Source: Delphinapterus leucas (Eukaryota; Chordata; Mammalia; Artiodactyla; Monodontidae). Taken from it: DNA of 64,000 bases. The stretch is taken from the NCBI RefSeq assembly GCF_002288925.2, contig NW_022098057.1, positions 65,906,193 to 65,970,192 on the forward strand, in the 5' to 3' direction. A program made the position numbers and the translations under genes. A model generated the notes under the pieces. That model had not been told where the DNA came from. It did no database searches and was given only the letters and a program-made list of their open reading frames with translations. Shown here piece after piece: positions 1 through 12,047 of the stretch (its first letter is position 1; every line of letters starts with the position of its first letter).

Positions 1-625
1 CTTGCAATTGTGTAGCCGTGCATGTCACATTAAATTAGTGTAGTTCTGTGAAATGATGAAGTTAGAAACTACTGTTACTGAAATTTCTTAAAATTATATA
101 AAATGATGTGATAGAGAAAAGGGATTTTATTTGCAAAGCGTAGTTTCTGAAAATATGCAGAACTCCCTTGGTTCCATTTGCTTTCATTTTTATGAGGCAC
201 TAAGAGGTAAACAAAAGAGCTCTGGCTTTAAAGCCACCTTCTTCGCTAGGGTGAATGTTGGTTCCTTTAATTAGTGACTGTATGACTCTTAGTAATTTAT
301 TTATTTCTTTGAGATTCTGGCTCCTTATATTTCAATTTAGATAATACCTCTGCTGAAGCATTGTAATAAGAAAGAATGTTTGTAAAGGATCTAGTCAGTG
401 ATAGAAACATAGTACGTGCTTGACACAGGATCAGTCTTATTAAAATATAGTGTTTGTGAAATACAGTAATGTCTAATCATAAGGGACTCATATATTTGTG
501 CAGTGAATTAAAAACAACCCTCTAAGTCAAGGTGAACCAGAGTCGGTTAATAAAACAACAGTTTGTATTTTAATTTTCAGGGAAGAAATAGAGAAATAGG
601 CATAAGGAATGGGAATGGATGCAAG

Positions 626-656
626 GAAGGCAAGAAGGAGGGAAGGAAGGAAGGAA
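626..656. repeat. GGAA-rich simple repeat
   Basis: A short purine-only tract is built of GGAAGG/GGAA units in AT-rich intron. It is a simple repeat with no sign of function. Confidence 0.7.
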
Positions 657-836
657 TTATCTTGGGGTTTGGAGAGCACTCTATTTACCAAGAGCGATAG
701 TGTGCAATGAACTGCAGAATATGACTAACACAGTCTGTACTAGATAAAAAAGTAAATACTTATTTTTGTAACCTTGGGATGATAAGGATCTTTCTAACTA
801 TGATACCAAGATAGGAAAAAAAAAAGACAAAGGAAA

Positions 837-1015
837 AAATAATTTGAAACAGAATAGGTACATGTATATGTACAACTGAATCACTTTGCTGTACACCTGA
901 AACACATTATTGATCAACTATACTCCAATATAAAAATTTTAAAACTCTATATACTAAACAAAGAACATGTATATTACAATAAAAATGGAGAATCCAAAAA
1001 AAAAAAGAAAAGAAA
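837..1015 (+). mobile_element. L1 3' end fragment, possibly with extra 3' sequence
   Basis: The segment around 855-945 has the typical artiodactyl/cetacean L1 terminal wording: a sentence ending in CTGTACACCTGAAAC, a gap, then ATCAACTATACTCCAATATAA. An A-rich stretch follows, then about 50 bases without similarity, then a second A-rich tail at 996-1023. Only the last 100 or so bases of the element are present. No clear target-site duplication was found. Confidence 0.6.
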
Positions 1016-2487
1016 AAGAAAAAGCAGGCAAGCTTTTACTCCTGAGAACACAAAATAAAGTAAAATAAACCAAAACAAATAAACAAAACAAAATCAAGTC
1101 TGAAAAAGTATTAAAAGAGAAACATCAAATTTGGGAGATAAGCACAATTTATGTAAGAAAGTGTTTGTATATAAACAGATTCTCACCCCTCACCCCCACC
1201 AACAGAAAATTGGGCAGAGTTCCTGAACAGGATATTCACAAAGAATCCATGCACATTTAAAATAAGCATGTAAACAGTTGTTTCATCTCATCAGAAGTTA
1301 CAGAAATGCAAACAAAAACAAACATGAAAAACTATCTCCTTGTCTTTTTTTTAATGCAAAAATTTAAAAAAAATTGTTGATATCTGGACAGAAAGATATC
1401 TTGGAAAGTAGACACTTAACACAGTTTGTGGGGATATTTATTAGGGTAAATTTTCTGGAGGGAAATTAGAAATTATGTATTAAAAATCTTTATAGAATTG
1501 ATTTATCTTCTAAAATTTTCCCTCCAGATACATTTGGAGAAATGTAGAAAGATATCTATCACAGCCTACTCAATACACATATATACATACAGATATACAA
1601 ACATATGTACCTACTTATCTCCATGTATACATACATATATACAGAAATGGAAAACCCCTGATAACCATTACAGACATGTAAAAAGATGATACTAGATCTG
1701 TATGGTGGATAAGAGAGATTTAAAGTTGTGATGAAACTGCATTTTACAAATATGTAAATACTTTATATAAAAATGTTAAATAACAGAAAAGCATACAAGG
1801 TAAGATCCCATTTTGTAATATAATTTGTAGAAATAATCACATGTATGTGTACTATTCAAGGATAGTCATTGAAATTTCACTTGCTAAATCTTTGGTATAT
1901 GAAAAAGTATTTTATAAATAAAATTTAAAAGTCAACCACACTATTTACAGTTTAATTCATAATTTTATATACGCATAGTGTCCAAATAAACTTAAGGAAA
2001 AAAAAAGAAGCTGCCTATAGTTTTACTAACGAGAGGGAATCATGGTTATAAATTCATTCTATTTTCCCAGTCTTGAAGAAGTTACATTAATAAAACGTAT
2101 ATGCTCTTTTACTGAATATTTAATGAAGCATGTGTTGTTAAAACCTGGCAAAATATTCTTTTACCTCCCAGTAAAAAATAACACCACCTCCTAATCGACT
2201 CTAATGTGTTGATGTTTAGATACCAGCTAATAAGCAACTGGGATCTATGTCAAAGTGATAGACCTGCAGTTTAGTGACCAGTGTTTCAGTCTGGTCCTAA
2301 TTGGTAGAGTAGAACTTTACCACTGCAGTTCTATTGCTAAATTATTATTGTTAAGAATGATTGTAACCAAAATACAAATTAAAAGACATACAAGCTCACC
2401 AGGTATCACTGGCTTCTCAATCTGGCCAGCACATCAGGATCAGTCAAGAGCCAGCATCCACTGACCCTTGGGCAGAACATTAGTGTA

Positions 2488-2672
2488 AGGCAGAGCTTCT
2501 CAACTGTTGTACCGATGGCACTGGGGGTCAGATACTTCTTTGCTGTGTGGAGGTGTCCTGTGCACTGTAAGATGTTTAGCAGCATCTCTGGCTTCTACCC
2601 AGTTGATGCCAGTAGCACCCCACCTTGGCTGTGACAACCAAAAACATCTCAGGAGATTGCCAAATGAAAATA
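2488..2672 (-). mobile_element. MER5A-like hAT DNA transposon fossil
   Basis: The sequence starts with a CAGAGCTTCTCAACTG-type terminus. It contains the reverse complement of MER5A landmarks, including GATGTTTAGCAGCATC near 2570-2588 and a GACAACCAAAAACATCTC segment near 2633-2650. MER5A is a short non-autonomous element of the hAT-Charlie group, old and shared across placental mammals. It carries no coding capacity. Confidence 0.8.
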
Positions 2673-3770
2673 AGGTGGGGTGGGAGAAAGGTAACACCAA
2701 CCATAGTATCAGTTGTTCTTTCTGAGAAAAGCTTGTCTTTTTCGATTGGGTCCTTCTGAATTTTTTTAATGTTAAAATACTCTTTTTTTTAAAAAAATAA
2801 AATAATAGTGATAGTGGATGGTAAGTCTTTTGCGTTAAAGTTTTTCTTCCCCCACCATCATTTGTTTGTTTTGAATGTGTGTATATGCAGATGTTTGTGT
2901 GTGTTTTATGACCTTACTTGGAAAAACAGAATAATTTACAACATGTTTTTCCTCTCATTTAAAACAAATTTACAGGCCTGTGCAATCCCATACTTGAGTA
3001 CCTTTGGCAAAAAGCATTCTGTTTCATCTTTTACTTTGAAAATGTTTCTAAACACTATAGATTTTGTTTGTGAGCTGTTTACATTGAGGCTGCAGTAAAA
3101 ATGGTTTTTCCAAATACCCTGGAGTTTTACCATTGAAAGCCTGACTCACTGAGTCCTTAATTTTATTATCTGCTTGTGCTCATCCATAGGCACAGCTTCA
3201 TCTACATCCTGTCTCAGTGCTAAGTTAGGCTCACACGTCAGATGCTGCCTCTTGAGCAGAGTCTCATTTCTAGTTCCTGAATGGAGTTTTACTTGGAAAA
3301 ACCTGTATGCTGCTAAGTGCCTTCCTAATCCAGAGGTTTGCCTCTCCAAATTCACATTCAGAAGACAGGAAGAATTATGTTTTGTTTGTTTAACTTTGGT
3401 GTGTGTTCTGACCATATGGATTTAGCTTGTATACTTTAAATGTATTGTTAGGGCTGCTGACGTGGAACACATATTACTATTAACTCTGTGTTTTCGTTTT
3501 GCAGCAGCAAAGGAGTTTTAACCATTTTGAATCTCAGACATGTAAAATAATTTTTTTGGAACTGCATGAAAGAAAGGAATTGAAATACCTACATTTTGTG
3601 TCGAGGGAAGAGGGCTTTAATTGATATCTAACAATGTAATACGTGAAGAAGTAGATATATTGAGCCTGGTGGTAATTGGAGAATTATGGATATTATTGGT
3701 AGTGTAATGATAAGCATAAGTATGTAAAATAAACTTGCTGTTTTTAGGCCTTAAGCTTAGATTCAACCAC

Positions 3771-3826
3771 TTCCCAAAGAATCTAAGTTTAAGTGCTAAA
3801 ATCAGCACACTTAGATTCTTTGGGAA
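3771..3826. repeat. Near-perfect inverted repeat (hairpin)
   Basis: The left arm is at 3771-3797 and the right arm at 3804-3826. The outer 18 bases, TTCCCAAAGAATCTAAGT, pair without mismatch to the right arm. A 4-base bulge (TTAA on the left) is followed by five more paired bases (GTGCT/AGCAC) and a 6-base loop. Both DNA and RNA could fold into a stem of 23 pairs. No known repeat family was recognised in it. Confidence 0.85.
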
Positions 3827-4364
3827 CTGTTGGAATAACATACCAACATTATGACTCAGAACACTCTCCATATTCTCTCTCTTTTTTTCAATTGATAATA
3901 AAATTTTAAAAAATAAACAAGAAAAATGTAAACAGTAAAGTTATCCTATAATTAAGGAAAGAAATTACTCAAAAACTGCATTATTAGCTCATTACACAGA
4001 CAAGCTGTACTTTATTCCAGGTACACTTGAAATGTACTCTGAGAATTACTATGGTCCAAGTGACTGGATAATAACTGCTTAAATTATAACAACAGTCACA
4101 AGTTCTCAGTTTGTTACATGGAAAACTCATGTCGGACTAAATGAATTGTCCAAAGTAGGTCAACCATTTAATGAGAGACCCAACTCAGTGCTTTCTCTAT
4201 TACCACATTTCCCCTGCTTATCACTATCTATCTGCCCTTCCTCCCCATTGACTTCTCCCAGTCATATCTTTCTCACTAATATACTCATTTTGTTACTAAC
4301 ACTGAATTAAAATACAATCTTAAAGTTTTCAAATGAATATCTCATTTTATTTTTGTTTGGTAAA

Positions 4365-6265
4365 TCTTTTTATTTATTTATTTAATTTCTTTTTTATACA
4401 GCAGGTTCTTATTAGTCATCAGTTTTACACACATCAGTGTATACATATCAATACTAATTGCCCAATTCATCACACCTCCACCCACAGCCCTGAATGGCTT
4501 TCCCCCGTTGGTGTCCATACGTTTCTTCTCTACACCTGTGCCTCAACTTCTGCCCTGCAAACCAGTTCATCTGTACCATTTTTCTAGGTTCCACATATAT
4601 GCGTTAATATACAATATTTGTTCTCCTCTTTCTAACTTACTTCACTCTGTATGACAGTATCTAAATCCATCTACATCTCAACAAATGACCCAATTTCTTT
4701 CCTTTTTATGGCTGAGTAATATTCCATTGTATATGTGTACCACACCTTCTTTATCCATTTGTCTCTCAATGGGCATTTATGTTGCTTCCATGACCTGGCT
4801 ATTGTAAATAGTGCAGCAATGAACATTGGGGTGCATGTGTCTTTTTGAATTATGGTTTGCTGTGGGTGTATGCCCAATAGTGGGATTGCTGGATCATATG
4901 GTAATTCATTATTAGTTTTTTAAGGAACTTCCATACTGTTCTCCATAGTGGCTGTATCAATTTACATTCCCACCAGCAGTGCAAGAGGGTTCCCTTTTCT
5001 CCACACCTTCTCCAGAATTTGTTGTTTCTAGATTTTCTGATGATGCCCATTCTAACTGGTGTGATACCTCATTGTTTTCATTTGCATTTCTCTAATAATT
5101 AGTGATGTTGAGCAGCTTTTCATGTGTTTCTTGGCCATCTGTATGTCTTCTTTGGAGAAATGTCTATTTAGGTCTTCTGCCCATTTTTGGATAGGGTTTG
5201 TTTTTTTAATATTGACCTGCATGAGCTGTTTATATATTTTGGAGATTAATCCTTTGTCTGTTGATTCGTTGGCAAATATTTTCTCCCATTCTGAGGGTTG
5301 TCTTTTCATCTTGTTTATGGTTTCCTTTGCTGTGCAAAAGGTTTCATTAGGTCCCATTTGTCTATTTTTGTTTTTATTTCCATTACTCTAGGAGGTGGAT
5401 AAAAAAAGATCTTGCTGTGATTTATATCAAAGAGTGTTCTTCCCATGTTTTCCTTTAAGAGTTTTATAGTGTCCTGTCTTACATTTAGGTCTCTAATCCA
5501 TTTTGAGTTTATTTTTGTGTATGGTGTTAGGGAGTGTTCTAATTTCATTCTTTTACATGTAGCTGTCCAGTTTTCCCAGCACCACTTATTGAAGAGACTG
5601 TCTTTTCTCCATTGTATATCCTTGCCTTCTTTGTCATAGGTTAGTTGACCATAGGTGCGTGGGTTTATCTCTGGGCTTTCTATCTTGTTCCATTGATCTA
5701 TATTTCTGTTTTTGTGCCAGTACCATATTGTCTTGATTACTGTAGCTTTGTAATATAGTCTGAAGTCAGGGAGTCTGATTCCTCCAGCTCCATTTTTTCC
5801 CCTCAAGACTGCTTTGGCTATTCGGGGTCTTTTGTATCTCCATACAAATTTTAAGACTTTTTGTTCTAGTTCTGTAACAAATGCTATTGGTAATATGATA
5901 GGGATTGCATTGAATCTGTAGATTGCTTTGGGTAGTAGAGTCATTTTCATAATATTGATTCTTCCATTCCAAGAACATGGTATATCTCTCCATCTGTTGG
6001 TATCATCTTTAATTTCTTTCATTAGTGTCTTTTCGTTTTCTGCATAGAGGTCTTTTGTCTCCCTAGGTAGGTTTATTCCTAGGTATTTTATTATTTTTGT
6101 TGCAATGGTAAATGGGAGTGTTTCCATAATTTCTCTTTCAGATTTTTCATCATTAGTGTAGAGGAATGCAAGAGATTTCTGTGCGTTAATTTTGTATCCT
6201 GCAACTTTACCAAATTTATTGATTAACTCTAGTAGTTTTCTGGTGGCATCTTGAGTTATTTGTAG
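4365..6265 (-). mobile_element. L1 retrotransposon, 5'-truncated, with ORF2 remains
   Basis: On the minus strand this reads from inside ORF2 to the 3' UTR and a T-rich (tail) end near 4365-4395. Remnants of the ORF2 C-terminal half lie in several frames: 6127-5315 (about 270 residues open), 5357-5052, 5050-4850 and 4877-4671. The cysteine-rich motif ([12 protein letters not shown]) falls at about 5010-4960. Frameshifts and stops break the frame, so no active protein is made. The 3' UTR is the type with a GACACCAA segment and TGATGAATTGGGC-like wording, seen again at 17.9 kb. The 5' edge directly abuts the next L1. Confidence 0.9.
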
Positions 6266-6722
6266 TGGGGTGGGTGGACCTAGAGTCTGTCATATAGAGT
6301 GAAATAAGTCAGAAAGAGAAAAACAAATACCATATGCTAACACATATATATGAAATCTGAAAAAAAAAAAGTGGTTCTGAAGAACCTAGGGTCAGGACAG
6401 GAATAAAGATCTAGACATAGAGAATGGACTTGAAGACACAGGGAGGGGGACGGGTAAGCTGGGGCCAAGTGAGAGAGTGGCATGGACTTATATATACTAC
6501 CAAATGTAAAACAGATAGCTAGTGGGAAGCAGCTGCATAGCACAGGTAGATCAGCTAGGTGCTTTGTGACCACCTAGAGGGGTGGGATAGGGAGGGTGGG
6601 AGGGAGATGCAAGAGGGAGGGGATATGGGGATATATGTATACATATAGCTGATTCACCTTGTTGTACAGCAGAAAGTAGCACACCATTGTAAAGCAATTA
6701 TACTCCAATAAACATGTTAAAA
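6266..6722 (+). mobile_element. L1 3' UTR fragment
   Basis: This begins in the end of ORF2 (wording equivalent to GGACCTAGAGTCTGTCATA) and runs through a 3' UTR with GATAGCTAGTGGGAAGCAGC and GTGGGATAGGGAGGGTGGG. It ends in AATTATACTCCAATAAACATG and a short A-rich tail. This 3' UTR type differs from that of the L1 just upstream and matches those at 35.6, 49.2, 50.2 and 61.4 kb. Confidence 0.88.
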
Positions 6723-6724
6723 AG

Positions 6725-7100
6725 AAGAGAGATCAGATTTGTTGTTACAAGAGGCGGGGGGTGGGGGAAGGAGAATGGGATGAAAGTGGTCAAAAGGTAC
6801 AAACTTCCAGTTACAAGATAAATAAGTACTAGGGATGTAACGTATAACATGATTAATTAACATTGTTGAATGAAAGTTGTTAAGACAGTAAGTCCTAAGA
6901 ATTCTCATCAGAAGGAAAAAATATTTCTTTCTTTATATTTTATTTTGTATCTGTATGAGATGATCAATGTTCATTAAACTTATTGTGGTCATTGTTTCAT
7001 GATGTATATAAGTCAGTCATTATGTTTTATACCTCAGACTTGTACAGTGCTTTATGTGAATTATGTATCAGTATAACTGGTAGGAAAGTAACAAACTTAA
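6725..7100 (+). mobile_element. Older L1 3' end (L1MA/L1MB-like)
   Basis: A decayed L1 3' end shows the sequence pattern AACTTCCAGTTACAAGATAAATAAG, then GGATGTAACGTATAACATG, then a TTGTGGTCATTGTTTCA-type segment. The same pattern recurs at 29.4-29.8 kb. It is more diverged than the neighbouring young L1 and probably predates it. Confidence 0.65.
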
Positions 7101-7374
7101 AAAGAAAGTACATTGGTCTCTTCTGAAGGCTAACTCACGTTCCTAATGTCAGTCAATTTGAGAAAAAATGGGTGCTCAGGGAACTGGAATAGAAAAATCC
7201 TTTCTCTCTGGGACTTGGTCGCCTATGATTATGTTTGGGACACAGTGATGTCCAATAAGGTGCCTGTGAGGTCAGCAATGGATACTGAAATGACTTTCTC
7301 AGTATAGAGGGTGAGCAATAACTGCGATGGAATAATAAGCCATTTTTAGATGTCTCTTTACCAAGACCATGTTA

Positions 7375-7379
<5 letters not shown>

Positions 7380-7408
<29 letters not shown>

Positions 7409-7601
7409 TGCGGTATGTGGGCCTCTCACTGTTGTGGTCTCTCCCGTTGCGGAGCACAGGCTCCGGACGCGCAGGCTCAGCGGCCATGGCTCACGGGCCT
7501 AGCCGCTCTGCGACATGTGGGATCTTCCCGGACCGGGGCACGAACCTGTGTCTCCTGCATCGGCAGGCGGACTCTCAACCACTGCGCCACCAGGGAAGCC
7601 C
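7380..7601 (-). mobile_element. CHR-type SINE, short form, with target-site duplication
   Basis: A T-run (the A-tail) is followed by the reverse complement of a tRNA-derived head that ends GGGCTTCCCTGGTGGCGCAG in the sense direction. The sense strand carries an internal GGTTCGTGCCCC box, equivalent to a tRNA B box. Flanking direct repeats AAGACCATGTTACTCTT at 7363-7379 and 7602-7618 are identical, which supports a fairly recent insertion. The short frames overlapping it are by-products of its GC content. Confidence 0.95.
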
Positions 7602-8199
7602 AAGACCATGTTACTCTTAATCTGACTGTCATTTCTTATTTCTAATATTTTACCTAATGTTGTTATATATATATAATACAGTCTTATGTTAGCTGGCCAG
7701 AGGTAGTTAAGAGAAATTTTATTTGTCCACACAAGCAAGATGCTAGTAGGAAGTATGTAGGAAGAGGCACTCTGGCCCTCAAGTGAAACCAAGGATATGG
7801 TGGCAGTGGTATTTAAGAAAAAATACCCAGTGGGGCAGAGGATGAATCTAAGGAAGAGTAGCACAGGTTGCTTTGTCCAGCTGCCTTACTCTCACAGATT
7901 TTCTCTTGGCAGGAATAGTCTGGACCACATTTTATTTTATTGTGGTATGAAAGCCCATTTAAACATTCTAAATCATAACTTGGGTGTCATTTAATGATAG
8001 TATTCTAGCTTCAAGATTTGGGAAAAGTTCCTTTAAGAAATGATGATGTTATCCAAAAATAGGTGGACTTTTTACAGCTTCTTAGCTTATAAGTAAGTGT
8101 TCTGATTTTGCTTTGGTAGGAATCTAGAATCTTAGGATAATAATTTCTTTTATTAAAAGAATCAATTTATTTAAAGTATAAAACAAAAACAGAAACAAT

Positions 8200-10400
8200 T
8201 TATGCATCTCCCACACCCCTCCACCTCTGGCAGGCATCAATCTGGTATCTGTATCTATGAGGTTTTATAAAAAATAGTTTTAGATTTCACATATAAGAGA
8301 GATCATATGGTATTTGCCTTTTCTGTGTCTTATTTCACTTCGCATAATGTCTGCAAGGTCCATCCATGTTGCTGCAAATGGTAGGATTTCCTCCTCTTTT
8401 TTTATGGCTGAAAAAGATTCCATTTTCATACATATATATTTATATACCACATTTTCTTTAGTCATTCATCCATCAAGTTTTTTCCATATCTTGGCTATTG
8501 TAAATAATGCTGCAGTGATCATGGGGGTGCACATACCTTTTGAGTTAGTGTTTTTGATTCTTCAGATGAATAACCAAAAGTGGAATTGATGAATTGTATG
8601 GTTGTTCTATTTTTAATTACTTGAGGCCCTCGATACTGTTTTCAAAAGTGGCTGCACCAATTTACATCCCTACCAACAGTGCACAAGTGTTCCCTTTTCT
8701 CTGCCTCCTCATCAGCACTTGTTATTTCTAGTCTTCCTGATAATTGCCCTTCTAACAGATTTGAGGTGATATCTCATTGTGATTTTCATTTGCAGTTTCC
8801 TGATGATTAAAGATGTACAGCATATTTTCATGTACCTGTTAGCAATCTATGACTTCTTTGGGAAAATGTCTATTCAGGTCTCCTGCTCATTTTTTAACCA
8901 GATTGTTTGTATTTTTACTGTTTACTTGTATGCGTTCTCTAGATATTTTGGATGCTAGCCCCTTATCTGATATATGACTTACAAATATTTTCGCCCATTC
9001 AGTACATTGCCTTTTCATTTCGTGGATGGTTTCCTTTGCTATGCAGAAGCTTTTTAGTTTGATGTAGTGCCACTTGTTTATTTTAAATTTTGTTGCTTTT
9101 GCTTTTGTGTCAGGTTTTAAAATATCATTCCAAGACCTATGTTCAGGAGCTTACTTCTTTTGTTTTCTTCTAGGAGACTTATGGTTTCAGGCCTTAATTC
9201 AAGTCTTTAATCCATTTTGAGTTATTTTTTGTGTATGCTGTAAGATAGTGTTCCATTTTCATTCTTTTGTGTGTTGTTATCCAATTTTCCCAACACCATT
9301 TATTGAAGAGACTGTTCTTTCCCCACTGTATATTCTTGGCTCCTTTGTTTACATTAACTGACTGTATATGCATGGATTTCTGGACTCTGTATTCTGTTCC
9401 ACTGAACTACATGTCTGCTTCTATGTCAATACCATACTGTTTTAGCTACTACAGCTTTGCAATATAGTTTGAAATCAGGGAGCATAATGCCTCCAGTTTT
9501 GTTCTTCTTCCTTAAGATTGCTTTCCCTATTGAGGGTCTTATAGGATTCCATACAAATTTTAGGATTATTTGTTCTATTTCTGTGAAAAATGCCATTGGA
9601 ATTTTGATAAGGGTTGCACTGAATCTGTATAATGTTTTGGGCATTATAGGAATTTTAACAATATTCTTCCAATTCATGATCATGAAATATCTTACCATTT
9701 ATTTGTGTCTTTTTCAAGTTCTTTCATTAATGTAATTTTCAATATACAGTTCTTTCACCGCCCCCCCCCAGTTAAATTTATTCCTAGGACTTTTATTATT
9801 TTTGATGCAGTAGTAAATGAGATTGTTTTCTTAATTTCTCTTTCTGATAGTCATTATTAGTGTATAGAAATGCAACAGATTTTTGTGTGTTAATTTTTAT
9901 CCTACAACTTTACTGAGTTTATTAGTGTAACAATTTTTTGATGGAGTTTTGAGGGTTTTCTACATCTAATATATTGTCATCTGAAATAGTGACAGTTTTA
10001 CTTCTTTCATTCCAATTTGAATGTCTTTTTCTTTCTTTTTCTTGCCTAATTGATCCAGGTAGGAATTCCAATACTATCTTGAATAAAAGTGGTGAAAGTG
10101 GTCATTCTTGTTCCTGATCTTAGAGGAAAAGCTTTCAGCTTTTCACAATTGAGTGCGATGTTAGCTATGGGCTTGTCTTATATGACCTTTATCATGTTGA
10201 GATACATTCCCTCTATTCATGCTTTATTGAGAGTTTTTTTAATCTTAAATGAATGTTGAATTTTGTCAAAAGCTTTTTCTACAGCTACTGATATGATCAT
10301 AAAACTTTTATCCTTCATTTTGTTAATGTGTTGTTTCACATTTGAGGACGTTGAACTATCCTTGTGTCCTTGGAATAAATTCCTATTTGGATTAACAATT
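8200..10400 (-). mobile_element. Old L1 (L1M-type), minus strand, ORF2 remains
   Basis: About 2.2 kb reads as decayed L1 on the minus strand. A recognisable ORF2 piece at 9698-9426 contains the segment equivalent to [22 protein letters not shown]. The wording of the C-terminal region occurs at 8280-8760. Many stops and indels are present, and a short C-run sits at about 9760-9769. It is clearly older than the L1 copies at 4.4, 16.8 and 61.4 kb. Confidence 0.85.
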
Positions 10401-10748
10401 TCATGTTTATTTTTGCCCTTACTTCTTTTTACTTCCTCAAAAAAAGAACTCTAGCAAAGAAAAAAAAATATTTTAATAATTTCAGACTTTCTTTTCGAGA
10501 GAGGATTCTTTCTTCAGGAATATATACTGTGCGGTGCTGGAAGATGAGGTTCTGAGGTGTGAATAGATATCAGACAATACTTTAAAAGTTTGCTTAAAAA
10601 TATACAGTATTTTTTTTTTGTAGGAGAACACATAGGAGAGAAAAGGGCAAATTAAGAAGATGACCCTTAAAAGAAAGGTGACCACTAAAAAATAAATTAT
10701 CATGTGCTTTCTGAAGTATGTTTGACCATTGGGATGTACATTTTTCAT
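10400..10748. other. Intron sequence with nothing recognised
   Basis: AT-rich sequence lies between two old L1 remnants. No repeat, gene or RNA was recognised. Confidence 0.6.
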
Positions 10749-11600
10749 TAAGTTTCATTTTGAATTAGTTTTAGAATTATAGAAAAGTTACAGTTATAAT
10801 ATAGAGAGTTCCCATATACCCTTCACCCAGTTTCTCCTGATGTTGCCATCTGGCATAACTAAGGTCTGCTTGTCAAAACTAAGAAATGAACATTGGTATT
10901 ATACTACTAGCTAAAGTATACACTTCATCAGTTTTTCCACTAACATTCTTTTTTTGTTCTAAGATTAAAGCCAAGATTGTATTTGGTTGTCAAATCTCCT
11001 AGTCTCCTATAAACTATGCCAATTCCTTACCTTTCTTTGTCTTTTATGACCTTGATACTTGATACAGATCAGGTATTTTACAGACTGTCCCTTAATTTGG
11101 ATTTGTCTGATATTTTTCTCATGATTATATTATGTTCTCTGTCCATCAAATCAGGAGGTACAAGATGTCAATATGTTAAATTTCTTGTGATGTTGGCCTT
11201 TATCACTTGGCTAAAGTGTTGGTTGTTAGCTCTCTCTACTGTAAATTTATGATCATTTTTTCTTTGTAATTAATAAATATCTTGGAGAAAATGATTTAAG
11301 GCTATCCAAATCTTATTCTCAAGTGTTTATCTACTAATTTTAATGTTCATCACTTAATCTAACCACAGATATTACAGTGATGTTTGCCTAAGTCATTTTT
11401 TATATCCCTATTTCTTCTGAATTTATTAATTAGAACTAATAGGAAGCACTACCCCTTCTCTCACATTATTTATTCAGTTTATTTCTGTCACAGTTGGTTC
11501 CTGCATATTTTTTGTATTCTGTGGATTTAACCCTAGTTTGTTGGCCAGTTGTCCCACCTTCGCTACTGGAAGCTTTTATAGTTTGACTCCTGTTTCGTTT

Positions 11601-11925
11601 TATTTATTTATTTATGTATGTATGTATGTATGTATGTATGTATGTATGTATGTATGTATGGCTGTGTTGGGTCTTCGTTTCTGTGCGAGGGCTTTCTCCA
11701 GTTGCGGCGAGTGGGGGCCACTCTTCATTGCGGTGCGTGACCTCTCACTGTCGCGGCCTCTCTTGTTGCGAAGCACAGGCTCCAGACGTGCAGCCTCAGT
11801 AGTTGTGGCTCACAGGCTTAGTTGCTCTGCGGCATGTGGGATCTTCCCAGACCAGGGCTCGAAGCCGTGTCCCCTGCATTGGCAGGCAGATTCTTAACCA
11901 CTGCGCCACCAGGGAAGCCCCTTGG
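11601..11925 (-). mobile_element. CHR-type SINE, long form, with TGTA-repeat tail
   Basis: The long form of the SINE is in reverse orientation. Its tail has become a (TTTA)n/(TGTA)n tract at 11601-11660 and its head ends at about 11920. The insertion is flanked by CTCCTGTTTCGTTTT-like direct repeats at 11587-11600 and 11926-11939 with one mismatch. It sits inside the ancient LINE-like repeat, so it is younger than that. The long cysteine/tyrosine-rich frame across it is a product of the TGTA repeat and not a gene. Confidence 0.92.
11614..11660. repeat. (ATGT)n microsatellite, about 12 units
   Basis: An uninterrupted tetranucleotide run of 47 bases lies inside the A-tail region of the SINE. 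Pure runs of this length usually vary between individuals. Confidence 0.95.
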
Positions 11926-12047
11926 CTCCTGTTTCTTTTTAACGTGCCCTCTCTGATATTTTTTGAGGAATTGCTTACTTTTTGGTATCATAAGATGATC
12001 CAAGCTCAACCAGTTTGTCAACTCTTTTAACTAAATTAATCTTACCA

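Larger units (their letters stand above)
10749..12030. mobile_element. Ancient LINE-like repeat split by a SINE
   Basis: The sequence has the pattern of an abundant old mammalian LINE-associated repeat: AGAGAGTTCCCATATACCCTTCACCCAG near 10804, AACTAAGAAATGAACATTGG near 10877, then TTGGTTGTCAAATCTCCTAGTCTCCT near 10984. It picks up again after the SINE insertion with TGGCTCCTGTTTCTTTTTAACGTGCC at 11923 and GGTATCATAAGATGATCCAAGCTCA. I believe it derives from an L1M or HAL1 group, but the family is not certain. Confidence 0.55.

Noticed and set aside
7380..7601. tRNA-like B-box sequences as possible tRNA genes (here and in all the other SINEs)
   Set aside because: They are the tRNA-derived heads of SINEs. 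No cloverleaf with intact acceptor stem is present.
11538..11897. 119-codon open frame with a Cys/Tyr/Met/Val repeat
   Set aside because: It is created by the ATGT repeat and the GC-rich SINE body. There is no splice support or family similarity.
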